This document shows positions 1 to 11,450 of a stretch of DNA of 60,000 nucleotides, piece after piece. Origin of the DNA: Gnetum montanum (taxonomy: Eukaryota; Streptophyta; Gnetopsida; Gnetales; Gnetaceae); contig MNCI01004329.1 in assembly GCA_015680685.1 (NCBI GenBank), positions 414,269-474,268 on the forward strand, written 5' to 3'. The notes under the pieces were generated by a model. It made no database searches. It was not told where the DNA came from and saw nothing but the letters and a program-made list of their open reading frames with translations. The position numbers and the translations under genes were made by a program. Each line of letters starts with the position of its first letter. The first letter of the stretch is position 1.

Positions 1-2696
1 TTGGTATGCTAACTTGAGCTGGATGTTGCTCTTCTTTAGCAGGGGTAGGTTCCAGTTCTTGTACATGTCATGAGAGATTAAATTAACCGCTAACCTTGAG
101 TCCAGAAGAGCTTTGCACGGCTCGTTCCCAACCACCTGAAGATATATGAGGGGGCTTCTCGGATCTGTCAATTTCTGGGGAAGAGACCCAGCTTTGATCC
201 AGTCAATCACGACATGTGTGAGCATAACCGTCTGGACGTTGGAGTGCGGTGGAGCGGAGGGCTGCTTGGGCGGTATGATGGTAGAGGCGTTGGTAGGTTC
301 GGAGGCACTGGCCACAGGCGTAGGTGAGGGTGTGTTCAGACTATTCGGCCAGAAGAAAGGATATTTGCGTGGCTTGGATTCCAGTCCACTCAGCCGAGGT
401 GCCGGTTGTAAGTTAACAGCCCTCGTAGCGTTTCGTTGTTGTGGCTGTGGTGGTATTTCTTCCTGCATGGATGGAGCAGGTGGCAACTGAGAGGGATGCT
501 GTGGAGGAGTGGTAGAAGAAGGTGACGGAGGGTAAAAGAGATGTGGATTTGTCCCCCTGGGTGATGGAGATGGATGTCTGAAATATTCAGGGGGATGGTA
601 GTAACTAAGAAAGGCCGCATGACTGGAAGAGTCTCTTGGAGAGACCGATTGCTGAACATAGTACCCATAAGGATCTGCTTGCTTGTAAGGGTATTGCTGC
701 CTTGGAGGTGGCATCCCCCACGCTTGTGGTTGCTGCCACTGTTGAAAATATTCATACGGTTGCGGAGGCGTTCCACTTGGATAGTATCCTTGCTGCTGCT
801 AGTGGAATCGCCTGGGGTTGCCTTGTGGATAAGGCAACCTTCGGGGTGTCTGCCGCTACGCCAAATGAGGGTTTAAGGCATAGACCCTAGACTCTTGAAG
901 GTGGGACACCACAGGACAACATCTCTTAGGATGTTCATATTGGCATATGCCACATCCATCGTCCTCCTCGGTGTCAGAGTCTGCAACCTGCTCTGCTACA
1001 ACAACTTTTCCCTTACCCTTATGTTGGGCACGTTCAGCTCCCTTCTTCCTGCGCCGATCATGATCACTACCCTGTTCTTTGGACTCTTCTGTGATTTTCA
1101 ATACACTATGGAATCTCTCGTCTAAAGAGTCCCACATTTTATCCACCTTTGCCAATATTTTAGATGCAAACTTTTGTAATAGCAAAGTCTTCCTATTCAC
1201 CGCTGCTTCCAGTGGTGACTCATCCTCCTCATCAGAAAATCGAACCTCCCTCTTCCTGAGGGAAGGGTCCCGGTTGAATTCTTCTGCACTTTCCTTTTTC
1301 TTGAGTTCTCCTTCCTCTTTGGCCACTTGATCAATGAGGCGCTGCAACTGATGGGCCCTTAGCTCTGATGTTCGTCCCGTGGCGTACACACCAAGGGTCT
1401 TTTGCGTTTCAAAATGAAGTCCATCAATAATGTGGCGAAGCTATGCCCGTTGAGAGTAACCATGAACAGGACATCGATGCAATAGTGAGTAATACCTGCT
1501 CATGGTGCCATCCAAGGGTTCATGATTCCCTTGTTTCCAACCTTGGATCTGTCGTCTCAGATTCGCCACTCTAGAGTACGTTTGATATTTGTCATTAAAG
1601 ATTCAAGCATCGTACTGCACCTTCTGATTGATTCCGGCTCCAAGGACCGGCACCAACTTTCAGCTTCTTTGATGAGTGTGCGAGGGAACAGCTTCAACCG
1701 TTGCCAATCGTTATCAATATTTTGCAGGGTGCAGGCGTCATGGAATGCCTGCAGGTGGGTCTGCGGATCACAGTTGTATCCCCCTTCAAATCTGGGGATG
1801 TTGTTCATGTCAACACGCTTAATCCGACTATCCTTCATGTGCCTACTGAGAATGTGAATTACCTCTGCAATTTGAAGCATGCTCCGAGTAGCTAATAATG
1901 GCTTATCTAAATCATAATCTTGTTGGGGACTATGACATCTGTGAAGATTTCTACTACCCCTTCTTTCATGCTGGCGAGGGCCACGCGATTGGTCGCGTGC
2001 TCCCTCACGTTGCCCCTTCCGAACCTACTTACCACCATCCTTTCTTTCCAGCCTTCCCCTGTTACGCTTAGAGCCTGAGCTAGAGGAAGGTGAAGGAGAG
2101 GGGGAAGACAGAGAAGAAGGAGAGGCATCGCCACCACTCTGGCAACGATCTCCCCATCTACCCTAGTGACGGTCGCGGTCATCTCCTCTAGCTTTGCTAT
2201 GTGACCCGCCATCCCCTTGAGGATCGTGGTCACTTGGAGGTTTGTTCTGAATGACTGACTAGAGGATTTGCGGCCCCAGGTGAAGTTCGATCGAATAAGT
2301 ATCATGAAATACGGGATCTCCATCGTCTTGCAGCCCTTGCGAGAATAAGGGGTTGGTGAAGTGTTTCCCCTTTTGTTGTTCATATCTTTCGGCCTGCTGC
2401 TAATCTCTTGTCCGTTGAGCTTCTATGGGACGATAGTCTCGGTAGTCATGGTCCTCCATGACATACTTCGCCACTCGGTCTTAGATGCCCAATCTGCCTA
2501 GATTGTGATATAGCATCGCAGGAGCTACTCAGTCGGGCGGTTGCACGATGCTACCCTCCATGTCCCGCCATCGCAGATGTTCATCCTAATGTAGGATGAA
2601 TGTGAAATTAGGGACATATTTATCAGGATGTTTGTGCACCACCCGACATTCTTGCGACACTGGTGGTTCAAATGCATCTCTCCTATGAGAAGACAT
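1..2696 (-). pseudogene. Element G: gag and start of protease, Ty3/gypsy OTA clade (Athila/Tat-like), minus strand, truncated by window edge
   Basis: Reads right to left. The likely gag start is the ATG at 2696-2694 (MSSHRRD), matching the starts of related gags at 15910 and 39152. Open pieces lie at 1907-2383, 1557-1880 and 856-1389. The capsid-like core around 1600-1850 has the family pattern DPQTHLQAFHDA ... LFPRTLIKEAESW. The last piece ends in a CX2CX3HX4C zinc knuckle (CGICQYEHPKRCC), a nucleic-acid-binding motif. At 1-170 the reverse strand reads NEPCKALLDSRLAVNLI, the retropepsin active-site region, with Arg where the family's Gly is expected. Stops and frame breaks make it non-functional as read. 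Its long open pieces suggest it is younger than elements A and B. Polymerase, if present, lies left of the window. Confidence 0.85.
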
Positions 2697-2843
2697 GTTG
2701 GACGTTAGATGGTCCATATAATCAGTGTACCTTATGATTAACTTAAGTTCGCCTAGTGTGCGTAAATATGTCTACCCTGGGTCCGTTCCGACGACTTAAA
2801 TGATAATTTCACTAAAGTCAGATGACGCATGTAAGACTAACTG

Positions 2844-2861
2844 TCCTCGACAACGGCGCCA
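2844..2861 (-). promoter_or_regulatory. Primer-binding site of element G (tRNA-Asp)
   Basis: The minus strand reads TGGCGCCGTTGTCGAGGA one base inside the LTR. This is nearly complementary to the 3' end of plant tRNA-Asp(GTC), the primer known for Athila-type elements. It fixes the LTR edge and the orientation. Confidence 0.85.
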
Positions 2862-2862
2862 A

Positions 2863-3801
2863 TGATGAGCGGCTAGGTATCCCTACACCCAACCATACGA
2901 ATCACGAGCGTTCATGCGCGACTCGGTCGAAATCCGCAGACTGTAAGCACTTAACATACACTAGACTTCTAACCAGTGAAACCTTGGGTTAGAACAGTCG
3001 TTGTCATCTTAATCTCACTTGTGAAGTACTGTTACCTTGGTTAAGTGAGACCAAGGCTAATGATTTTTATATCTTTTTAATTATCTTTTTCGATGACTAA
3101 TTGAAGTATGGAAGGTAAGGAATAAACTATAATCTAATCTCTAAGTATCCTAGTTTATATTCTAACTACTCCTAGCATAAGTATCCGGTCCCATCTTCCG
3201 AGCACGTTCTGAGCATTTCCTAACACTACTGGGTTAACAGACGTTAAGCGTCGCTGGGCTTACCAAGTGTTTAGGTTACGTTCGAGATGGTCGTACTTAT
3301 GGCTTTAACGAACTACGAATGAACAATAACGATTGAAATTATAATAATGAAAACATAAATAATCAACAAGTAACTAATAAGGCATTAACAAGTAATTAAT
3401 AAAGCATAAACATTTTAAACTATTAAATGCATGAAACAACTAAGTCCAAATGCTGCAAGGTGTGCTTGAACAATTCGTCTTTATTGCCGTCATGCCAATG
3501 GGCTCAGATACATCAACGCTCGAATAAAGATCCGATGGCTTTTCTTACACCTGCTACGGGCACTTGGGAAATATTCTATCTCTTGCGAGGACAAACTGCA
3601 AGAGCTTCGCTACTACTACTCAAAAAGATGCCTAAATGAGGCAAAAGGCTCTCATATTTATAGATCCGGAAAAGGTGGCTGCGTAAACAGGGCCACGTCG
3701 ATGTAGGGTGGCTACGTCGATGGGCCCGCGTCGACGCAGCCGCATATACGCAGCCCTGTATACGCGGCCCAGTCGACACATTGACTTTTGACACTTCATC
3801 A
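2863..3801 (-). repeat. 5' LTR of element G, minus strand (939 bp)
   Basis: On the minus strand it begins TGATGAAGTG and ends CTCATCA, next to the tRNA-Asp primer site. A TATAAATA box lies at 3655-3662 (minus). U3, at 3665-3801, is GC-rich with short palindromes such as GCGTCGACGC and GTATAC. The flank after the LTR is GTTAC; the matching TSD copy would be left of the window. Confidence 0.85.
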
Positions 3802-3882
3802 GTTACCCTCAAAATGAACCTTTGAAATAAAAATATAATATTGGAGCAAATGGTATATATAATCTTTCTTTTTAATAATGAG

Positions 3883-4012
3883 ATGTTAGCCTAGTGGTAA
3901 AGTCTTGGCTTAGTAAACCTAGGTCATAGATTTGATTAATACTAGGTAGCATTAAGTTATAAATTTTTATAAATCTTGAGGTGTACCTATGTTTCAATTT
4001 AATCTTTTTTGT
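3883..4012 (+). mobile_element. tRNA-derived SINE-like sequence
   Basis: A box A-like stretch TAGCCTAGTGGTA (3887-3899) is followed about 42 bp later by a box B-like stretch GATTTGATTA (3929-3938), the spacing of a Pol III internal promoter in a tRNA-derived head. The body runs into a T-rich 3' part near 4000. The ends are not defined and no TSD was found. Its resemblance to the piece at 5795 supports a repeat family over chance. Confidence 0.5.
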
Positions 4013-4019
4013 TGCATCT

Positions 4020-4053
4020 AACGTTAATTTGAATCCAACGTTAATTTGAATCC
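4020..4053. repeat. 17-bp perfect tandem duplication
   Basis: Two adjacent copies of AACGTTAATTTGAATCC (4020-4036 and 4037-4053), just beyond the SINE-like piece. Confidence 0.9.
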
Positions 4054-5794
4054 ATATTTAATTTTCATGATACAATGTCTATCCAATGCATTCTTTAATT
4101 CTTTGGATATAATAAAAGCTAACATGTAAATAAAAGCACCCAACGTGCAGCAAACCCCATGGTTGGCGGTGGGCAAACGACATGCTAGGCTGTGCCACTC
4201 TTTGGACCTTACGCCACTACATTATCTAAAAATTTTGAATCCCCTTCTACCCTAACGCTTTTTGTTGGAACTTGGAAGCTTGGAAGGGTACAATTTTGAG
4301 TACACATATCCACGATTATTAGGAAAATACATCCAAGTTGCTGAGTGCAGGAGTAGAATCAACAAGTGTGCTAGTGCTCTTGTTAAATAATTTGTGACGC
4401 TCATCTTAATTTAGGCTTTTGCTTTTGCTTTCTCTGCCGCATTAGAACTCGGCTATTAACTAAACACCAACACAAAGCTCGAGTACAACGCAAAAATGAT
4501 ACTGCATTCAAATTGTGTGGATACTCCACTTAATGCAAAGCTACGTATATTTGATTTCATTGGCCTTGGTACAATTTCGTACTTAGGCACACGACACTTA
4601 TCCGTTCCCGTTGGTTGTCCTCTATAGTAAACTCCAAAGGCGTTTCATTATTTAGCAATCTCTCGGAGAAAAATCTTTCTTATTTTACTTAAAAAAATAA
4701 AAAGTAGCAGCACAAAGTCGAGATTATCTCTTGATGCATACGTTTCTTCCCGGAATCCTGTTTCTGAAGGGTGCATCGAGCCATCATTTCACTCAAATAA
4801 AAAATTGCGCAGATAAGGATCCCAAAAGTTGGTGCTTCCATTGGTTCCGCGTGTCATAAAGTCTGCTGGCAAACGTTATTTCATTTCTTAATGATTTTGT
4901 TGCTGAAGATTTTATTCACGGACGCCATCATGACTGCTTAATATCTTCCTTTATTGCCGTTTGCCATCTATTTCACGTGATAATCATATCCGCATTCCGC
5001 GTGGAAAAGCGGTACCGGCAAGTCTGCGTGGCGCGGTTCTATTACCCCAGTCAATTTTGATTCGATATGACAGTGTTGTGCAAGGAAATATCACGAGATT
5101 CGCCAAATTTCTAAATAAGCGATTTCAGATATGGAAATCGGATATGTTTTACCAGTTGAGACTTTGAGAGTATTCTACTACCAAACTAACTAAAGAGCTC
5201 TGCTTAGGAATCCAAAGGATTCGTAGGTCCATTTCAGGAATCTTGATTTTTTGAGATTTGAAGTCTGTTGGAAATAAATAAGAAAAAGGTGTAGCAATCC
5301 GTGACTTGTGCAGATGGCTACTTTAGAAATTTTTTTACCGGTTAGTCGACGCAGGAAGCTCTCAGGCCGTACCGATACAATCAAGTTGCAATTTTAAAAT
5401 GGCACGTATTTAAATAAGGTTGAATAATTTTTTTAAAAGAAAAGGTCATCCTTATATAAAAGATTAGAAGGATCTTGGTTGGAAAAGGCCGGTAAGGAAG
5501 CAAAATCTTTAACGTCATTTGAATTGACTGTACCTAAGCCAGAAACCTAATGGACACTTTGCATCACTCCAAATGATAATCTTTTACGAAAAAAATCAAA
5601 TAAAATAACTCTAAATCTTAATTTCAGTTTCAAATGTCATGAGTTGTCATTTTGTTATTGTGTTTATTTCTTAACCTTAAGATTTTGAATTTAAACTAAG
5701 TGGTTCTTTTAAGAAGAGCTCCATTTGAATCTTGCTCTATGTGGGACTATTTTGGTTGAAGGTACTTTTAGATAATATATGTATGTATTAACAC

Positions 5795-5885
5795 TGAAGT
5801 GTTAGTTTAGTGGTGAGACTCTTGATTTGAAAGCTCCAAGTCACGGGTTTGATTATAATTGAACTATATTACAGCTATGCATCAA
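5795..5885 (+). mobile_element. Second tRNA-derived SINE-like sequence
   Basis: Box A-like GTTAGTTTAGTGGTGAG (5801-5817) and box B-like GGTTTGATTAT (5846-5856) are about 43 bp apart, in the same arrangement as the piece at 3883. The 3' boundary is unclear. Confidence 0.5.
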
Positions 5886-6480
5886 AAGGATCTGATTTGT
5901 GGAAGTGAGGAATCAAGGATTTGTGATTCTGAATGTGTTTGGGTACATGTGCCTCAAGAAAAAGTGAGGATGGGTTCATAGTCCAGGACGTGATAGAGAA
6001 AATTTAAATATATTAGTTTTTTTAAATTAAATCTCATATATCATAAAAAACATTGTAGAATATGGAACAAGTACAGAGTAAATCCAAAATCTTGTTAATG
6101 CTTAAAAATTGCACAAAAAATTGCAATAAGCAAGAAAATTTACAAACGTATGGAGGGCATTGTATCCATTTCCTTACTAGCCATAATTCGGCCAAACATA
6201 TAATTTCTGCAACAACCAAAATGACAGTAATAAAATGAAACCCTTTTGTTACTCATTCTAATCTTTCCAAGAATTAAATTAAGCCTCAAGCCTCAACCAA
6301 ATTTATAACAAATCACACATAGGCTAATACTTTTGTTCAACAATTACCTGTGAGTAGCCATGTTGAAGACAACCACATTATAAGAAGACAACTAAAGTAA
6401 GCAAAGCCTACGATGATCGAAAACCTTTAGAACGCTGGGAATCAGCACTAGTCATGATGAAGGAGAAAGTGAAAACAAAG

Positions 6481-6972
6481 AACCATGAACTTGCATATGG
6501 GGGGGTGTGAAAGTTCTATTGATATTAATAGTGTATCAGTTACAATAACCTAAACAAGTCATAGGGTTAAGGGGAAGGGGAAGCTGAGAGCACTATGCAT
6601 GAAACTTGGGAACAGCCTTATAAATAGTATTAAAGGAGGAAACCTAAATTGGGGCACCACCAAACGTCCACCCATGTTAACTCATTACAAAATAGAATGA
6701 CAGAATTAGATAAGGGAAAAAAAAAACTCTCAATTAGGGATAGAGAGAGTTCCAATGGTGACTCCTCACAACAGAAAGGAAAAGCTTCCTTGGAGAGATT
6801 ACTAATGATGAGTGTTACTGAATGCACAAGTCGCACGGCTGCAAAAGATCTGCAACTTCTCCAATCAAACATTTATTAGAATAATCTGTCCTTTGAAATA
6901 TAACATTGCATGTGCATTTTCAACTATAATATAAAATATCTACAACTTCTCCAACCATGAACTTGCGTATGG
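6481..6972 (-). mobile_element. 5'-truncated LINE (3' end fragment) with 20-bp TSD
   Basis: The insert 6501-6952 matches the 3' region of the LINE at 54946 (shared GTTAAGGGGAAGGGG, AAAGATCTGCAACTTCTCCAA, ATTAGAATAATCTGTC) and is in minus orientation. It is flanked by AACCATGAACTTGCATATGG (6481-6500) and AACCATGAACTTGCGTATGG (6953-6972), 19 of 20 identical, a classic target-primed insertion footprint. Only about 450 bp of 3' sequence was copied. Its 3' terminus is C-rich with no poly(A) tail. Confidence 0.88.
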
Positions 6973-8117
6973 CCATTGGCCATGTGCTGCTGCGCTTCGT
7001 TGGCTCATAAACAACAATTGAACAAGCATCCATCCGTCATTATGTTCATGACTCATGACCCATGACGATGACCCTGACGATGACCCTGTTTTGTTTTTTC
7101 TGTCTTCAGCCCAGATGATAAAAAAAAGAGCAAAAACCAGCAATGACCAGCAAACACGCGTGAATGTGAGTCATGGCGGAACCTTTGACGCTCTCAAAGG
7201 CCAATCCATTCAAATGCAATGTTTACCTCGCACGCTCCGTCGCAAACTTGATTTCCGTATGACCCAAACTGGGCCCTTCGGCCTCCGGTTACCAAAGTAG
7301 CCGCTTCGTGATTTCCGTGTGTTTGTTTATTCATTCGTGCCGGTGCCATGAATCTTGATTGCTTGCTGGCCACTTAACAATGAAATGACGTTTGTGGTAA
7401 CATAGAAGATAAGTAAGATTTTAATGCACAATGCAGACATGGAAAAAAAAGGCAAGAATAATACGAGGTAAGGCAAGCCGATCATTTCAATGTATATGTA
7501 GAGATGCAGACAAAATTTCATTAAAAATGATGAAATACGTACCCATTGCGGATTTAATGCGCTTCTGTACGCTCCGGAATCCAACGCTGCTAATTAAATT
7601 AAATATGACAATTCTTTAGAAGTTTGAACAGCACCCGACGAGAATACATGTGTACCACTTTATTGATGTACTGTCCAACGCATACATACCTCTGCAATAC
7701 TGTGAAAGACAAAACATGAAAAGGTGGACTTTTTCGGGATACACATGATGTTGCTGCGTCCGTGATGTGCAAATGTCCGTCAAATTGCACACAACACAAG
7801 ATGATTGCAAATGGGGAACACTGTTCTGTCCGTTGCAGCTGCAACGGAGACGCAACGCCAATGCCAAAGCCAAAGCCAAAAGAAGAGGACGCCTTCCCTC
7901 TCTCCCCTGTCGTGCTGCTGCTGCTCCCGCTGGCGAGGAACAAGAACACGAACAGGGCCAGGGCCAGGGATCTGCAGCAACACATGACACGCCAAAACGG
8001 CGCGACTGACGGAAACACGGATGCCAAGATCAAAGCCGCAGTCGCCGGCGCACAAAAAACATACAAAACCAGTTTCGCTGCGTCCTTCGCGGGGCGGGCC
8101 AGCCCAGGCGAAGCGGC

Positions 8118-8123
8118 CACGTG
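8118..8123. promoter_or_regulatory. G-box core CACGTG upstream of ATL gene 1
   Basis: The palindromic CACGTG, in the context GCCACGTGG, is the known core for plant bZIP and bHLH factors. It lies 325 bp before the ATG. Function is inferred only from motif and position. Confidence 0.4.
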
Positions 8124-8326
8124 GACTCCAACACGGCAGGGCGGGCGCCGGAGTCTTCAGGGCGGGCCCACACGCAAGCACCCGATTTCGCGCTTTTCTG
8201 GGGACGGCGCACCGCGGACGCGGACACGGTAATGCATAAAACCACAATACCTCCTCTTCTGCCATTTGCAAATGTTAATCATTGCCGTGGGCGGGTCCCA
8301 CGCCCTATCCACGACCACCACGTCTC

Positions 8327-8337
8327 TACATATACCC
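8327..8337 (+). promoter_or_regulatory. TATA-like box of ATL gene 1
   Basis: ACATATACCC lies about 112-120 bp upstream of the chosen ATG in GC-rich surroundings, a plausible distance for a plant core promoter with a short leader. Confidence 0.45.
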
Positions 8338-8447
8338 ACCTGCTCAGTGCTCGCCCACCACAAGCGCCACTCCAAGCACTTGCAGCCAAGGCTCTGCGTG
8401 ATTTAGTTTGGGATCAGAGCAGACGAGGAACGAACGAACCAACGAAT

Positions 8448-9086
8448 ATGGTGACATTGCAGAGCAGCGGAAGCGGAGCCTACATGACGGCGGCCAGCAT
8501 TCACTCCAGTTTCTTGGTGATCGTGGCCGCGCTCATGTGCTCGCTCGTGTGCGTGGTGCTGCTGCACATCCTGCTGCGCTGCCGCTGCGTCCTCGGCTTC
8601 TGCTGTCGCCAACGCCGAGGGGCACAGCAGCAGGACCAGGCGCTGCCGGTTCTGGCCTCTGACAAAGGCGTGGACAAGGCGGCCGTCAAAGCCCTGCCCT
8701 GCGTCGTGTACGCCGCCGCCGCCGACGCCGACGCCGACGACGAAGGCGCGCCGGCGGCGACGCGCGAGTGCGCCATTTGCCTCAGCGATTTCGCCAAGGA
8801 CGAGCACTTGCGCGTGCTGCCCGCCTGCCGGCACCGCTTCCACCAGCCCTGCATCGACACGTGGCTGTCGCAGCACTCGTCGTGCCCCACCTGCCGCCGG
8901 CCCGTGCTGGCCACGGCGCCACCGCCCCGCAGCGCCTGTGCGCGCTATTGTTGGCATGGCCCCCGTCAGCACCGGACCGACACGGCCGCGTCTGCGGCGG
9001 CGGTGTCGGCGGCTGTCGCGGCAGGGCCGGCTGCGGCGGCCGCCGCCGCCGTCGTCGTCGTCGTGGTGGCCCCGCCCGCGCACTGA
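8448..9086 (+). CDS. ATL-type RING-H2 finger protein, probable membrane E3 ubiquitin ligase
   Basis: Intronless, 212 residues. The ATG at 8448 is chosen because it puts a hydrophobic segment near the N terminus, as in ATL proteins; the frame stays open upstream to 8121 but that part is not protein-like. Domains: short N terminus, one transmembrane helix about 21-43 ([20 protein letters not shown]), basic Cys/Arg stretch 44-57, a GLD-like region around 80-88 (VKALPCVVY), and the RING-H2 finger 108-149. Ligands are C108, C111, C127, H129, H132, C135, C146 and C149, in the pattern CX2CX15CXHX2HX2CX10CX2C, with the usual Trp139. In this family the RING recruits an E2 and moves ubiquitin to targets at a membrane, often in stress or defence responses. 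The target is unknown. The C-terminal tail (about 175-212) is low-complexity Ala/Val. GC content is far above the flanking transposon DNA. Confidence 0.9.
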   Translation: MVTLQSSGSGAYMTAASIHSSFLVIVAALMCSLVCVVLLHILLRCRCVLGFCCRQRRGAQQQDQALPVLASDKGVDKAAVKALPCVVYAAAADADADDEGAPAATRECAICLSDFAKDEHLRVLPACRHRFHQPCIDTWLSQHSSCPTCRRPVLATAPPPRSACARYCWHGPRQHRTDTAASAAAVSAAVAAGPAAAAAAAVVVVVVAPPAH

Positions 9087-9570
9087 CGGCAACTGCCAAA
9101 TGGCGAATGGCGAATGGCTTTCCGCCGTTCGCATTTCTGCCCTGTAACATACATCGATTTCCGTTTTGTATCGGTTTCGCGACGGTTAAAGAAAAGAAAA
9201 GCGGTTTGGCAAGCGCAGCTTTTCAAGTTCGAGTTATGGTTTTTGCGTCGAGGCGAGCGGTGAGAATCTTGGGTTTCGGGATACCCCGGCGCAGATGTAT
9301 CGTACGCCGATGCAGGAAAAGTAATTTATTTCACGAGTAAAACACATGACAAGCGTTAAACAAGTTGATGCATTGTTGGAGAGGAGTGCCCTTCTTGTTA
9401 ACACAAGGCGAAGCCATCGGAATGCTGCATTTTGTCGGGCTTTTCAAAAAAATCTAAACATGACACAATGCTCTAACTCCCACAGTAAGTAAAAGTAACA
9501 CATCCCGAACGTGCGGATACGACGCGCTCCAGTATAACCTTTACACCTTCAGAAATGTTTTTTCAATTTT
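9087..9570. other. 3' flank of ATL gene 1; nothing further recognised
   Basis: Between the stop codon and the start of LINE sequence. No clear AATAAA signal close to the stop and no second coding frame. Confidence 0.5.
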
Positions 9571-11450
9571 GCGGGGGTGGTGGTTTGCGGCGTCGGACCC
9601 ACCCGAAAAACAAGTTTTATTAATACTAAAAAGCTTCAGATACAGTGTCCACATTAAGTCATATAGACCAGACCAGATATAGCAGGAACGTAATAAACTC
9701 GGGATGGATGTTACACAAGGAAACATCCTCACTAATAACCAGTCTCGAAAGGGAGGACCCCAATCAGGGATTTACCATCCTTTAAGGATCAACTGAATTG
9801 ATAGTAGAGAAAATTGATATAAATTCAGACACAGGAGAGAATGCCCAAATTAACAAAAATAGACTTCCATGCAATGCTTCCACTCGACTTAAGAAGGGGA
9901 GCTTTTGTGCAGCAATTCCTGTTGAAGAAGGCTGCTTGGATTTGCAAGTCTTCCCCAAGGCTGCAAAAAATGAATCAACTAGTTAATATCCAACTTGAAC
10001 TTTGATGCTTGGGATCATTTGGAAGTGAATGAGGCCAAAGATTTGTAATTTTTCCATAATAGTTAGATGATATATATTAAAATAATCAATCTTTTAAAAG
10101 AGAACATTACATCTATGCTTCCAAATATAATACAGAATAATAGACCTAATAACTTTCTATAGAAATTTGACATGTACTAAAGTGGTACATAAAAAGCCAA
10201 ACATAACATCATCTTGAGATAGGTTGCAAGATGGAATAACTTTAGAGGCCCATGTCCACACATGCTAGGCAAAGGGGCAATGTCAAAAAAAAAAAAAACA
10301 TAAACAAAATTCTCTTTACCACCATAAAGAGGACAATTAGGGGTGTGAATCCCAAGATATTTGAGATGTTTGTCAATAGGTAAACCTTGGTGAAAGAGAC
10401 ACTAAAGAAAATGTTGAATTTTAGGAAAAGTCAGTAGTTTCCAAATATGTTGGAAGAGGGGAATCTAGAATTGTTTTGACCCTTGTTTGTGCCAAGACTT
10501 GTTACGTCATTGAATGACACTTGATGAGTCATGCACAAGTTGGAAAGGGACTTGTGGCTTATAAGGTAAAAGTTTTGACCCATTAATCCATTGGAGGCCA
10601 TGAAACGTACTTTGCACTAAAATTATAAATTTAAGCCAAGCAATAGTGCATTGCTTTAGAAGGCCCATACAGATTATTAAACACTTCCCCAAAAATCTAT
10701 TGATCAACTAGTCAAATACAACTAAGAGAAATAACTCCCTTCTGAAACCAAGAGGTAGCAACCCTAGTGTTCGTAACGGGGAGGGGAACAAGTGACAAAG
10801 GTAGCAACAAAGAACATAGCTTAGAGAGAAGAGTAGGGTTAATCTTAACCTTAATCCAATCTATATAACAATATGAAGCTTGCCAAACCCTCCAAATGCT
10901 TTGGAAAACATGAGATTCATGAATAATGATAGTGTGGGGGAAAGGATCCAATTAACGAAGTGGACCTCTTTCCAAAAGGGCTTATTTTTAAGAAATGTTT
11001 GTTGCAATCTTAATTGGAGGAGAGTCCCAACAATGACAGGGACATCTAGATGCTGAATCAACCATGAGTGACCAAGGTAAGCCTCTATTTAAAAAAGGTA
11101 AGCCCCTATTTAAAAAAGTTCAAAAGACCTAAGCCATCCTTATTTTTTGTGCATGCTAAAACTTTAGTCTCAAACAAAACAAAAGGGAATCTAGTTAAGC
11201 ATATGAAAACCACCAAAAGTTAGACGCGATTAAAATTTTCCAAAACATATAAAAGGTGTTCAAACTTGTAAATTGTAATCTCCAACCTGCAAAAGTAATG
11301 CTATGGCATAGGAAAATTCTGGATTGGTTTGATGGGCGTACGATAAAAGACGTTGAACAGGATCACACCAAATAATTTTTGCGTCCTCAACGATATTTTT
11401 GACCGACAGGATTTGTGAAAGCATTTCGCTTCTTGCTTTTATTACCAATG
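9571..11450 (-). mobile_element. Decayed L1-like LINE (3' half with zf-RVT region), minus strand
   Basis: It shares its 3' end with the LINE at 54946: a C-rich terminus followed inward by AATAAAACTTG. Shared coding includes STFHGLQWINGSKLLPY and IWKLLTFPKIQ ... GLPIDKHLKYLGI, the zinc-binding region (zf-RVT type) that follows reverse transcriptase in plant LINEs. Frames at 10507-10707, 10712-10951 and 10861-11061 are fragments of one broken ORF. No RT catalytic block is visible, so it is 5'-truncated or decayed beyond recognition. The right edge near 11450 is approximate and no TSD was found. Confidence 0.75.

Larger units (their letters stand above)
3802..6480. other. Intergenic, AT-rich; two SINE-like pieces, otherwise nothing recognised
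   Basis: No ORF here has a recognisable domain. The two tRNA-like pieces and one short tandem duplication are listed separately. The rest has no clear LTR, terminal repeat or coding similarity that I can see. Confidence 0.6.
6973..8447. other. 5' flank of ATL gene 1, GC-rich toward the gene
   Basis: AT-rich until about 7780, then GC-rich up to the gene. No convincing second gene, though a small minus-strand ORF with a signal-like start is noted in the findings. A CACGTG G-box core lies at 8118-8123. Confidence 0.5.

Noticed and set aside
3887-3960. Functional tRNA genes at 3887 and 5801
   Set aside because: No foldable acceptor, anticodon or T stems and no intact GGTTCGANNCC; better explained as SINE heads.
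7762-8232. Plus-strand ORF of 156 codons in the GC-rich island
   Set aside because: Low-complexity Arg/Lys/Pro sequence without a domain; overlaps the presumed promoter.
8121-8447. Upstream extension of the ATL gene 1 frame
   Set aside because: Open frame only, with no ATL-like sequence. It contains the TATA-like box and G-box, and the ATG at 8448 gives a family-typical N terminus.
8403-9340. Long ORFs on other frames over ATL gene 1
   Set aside because: Shadows of a GC-rich coding region; no domain in any of them.
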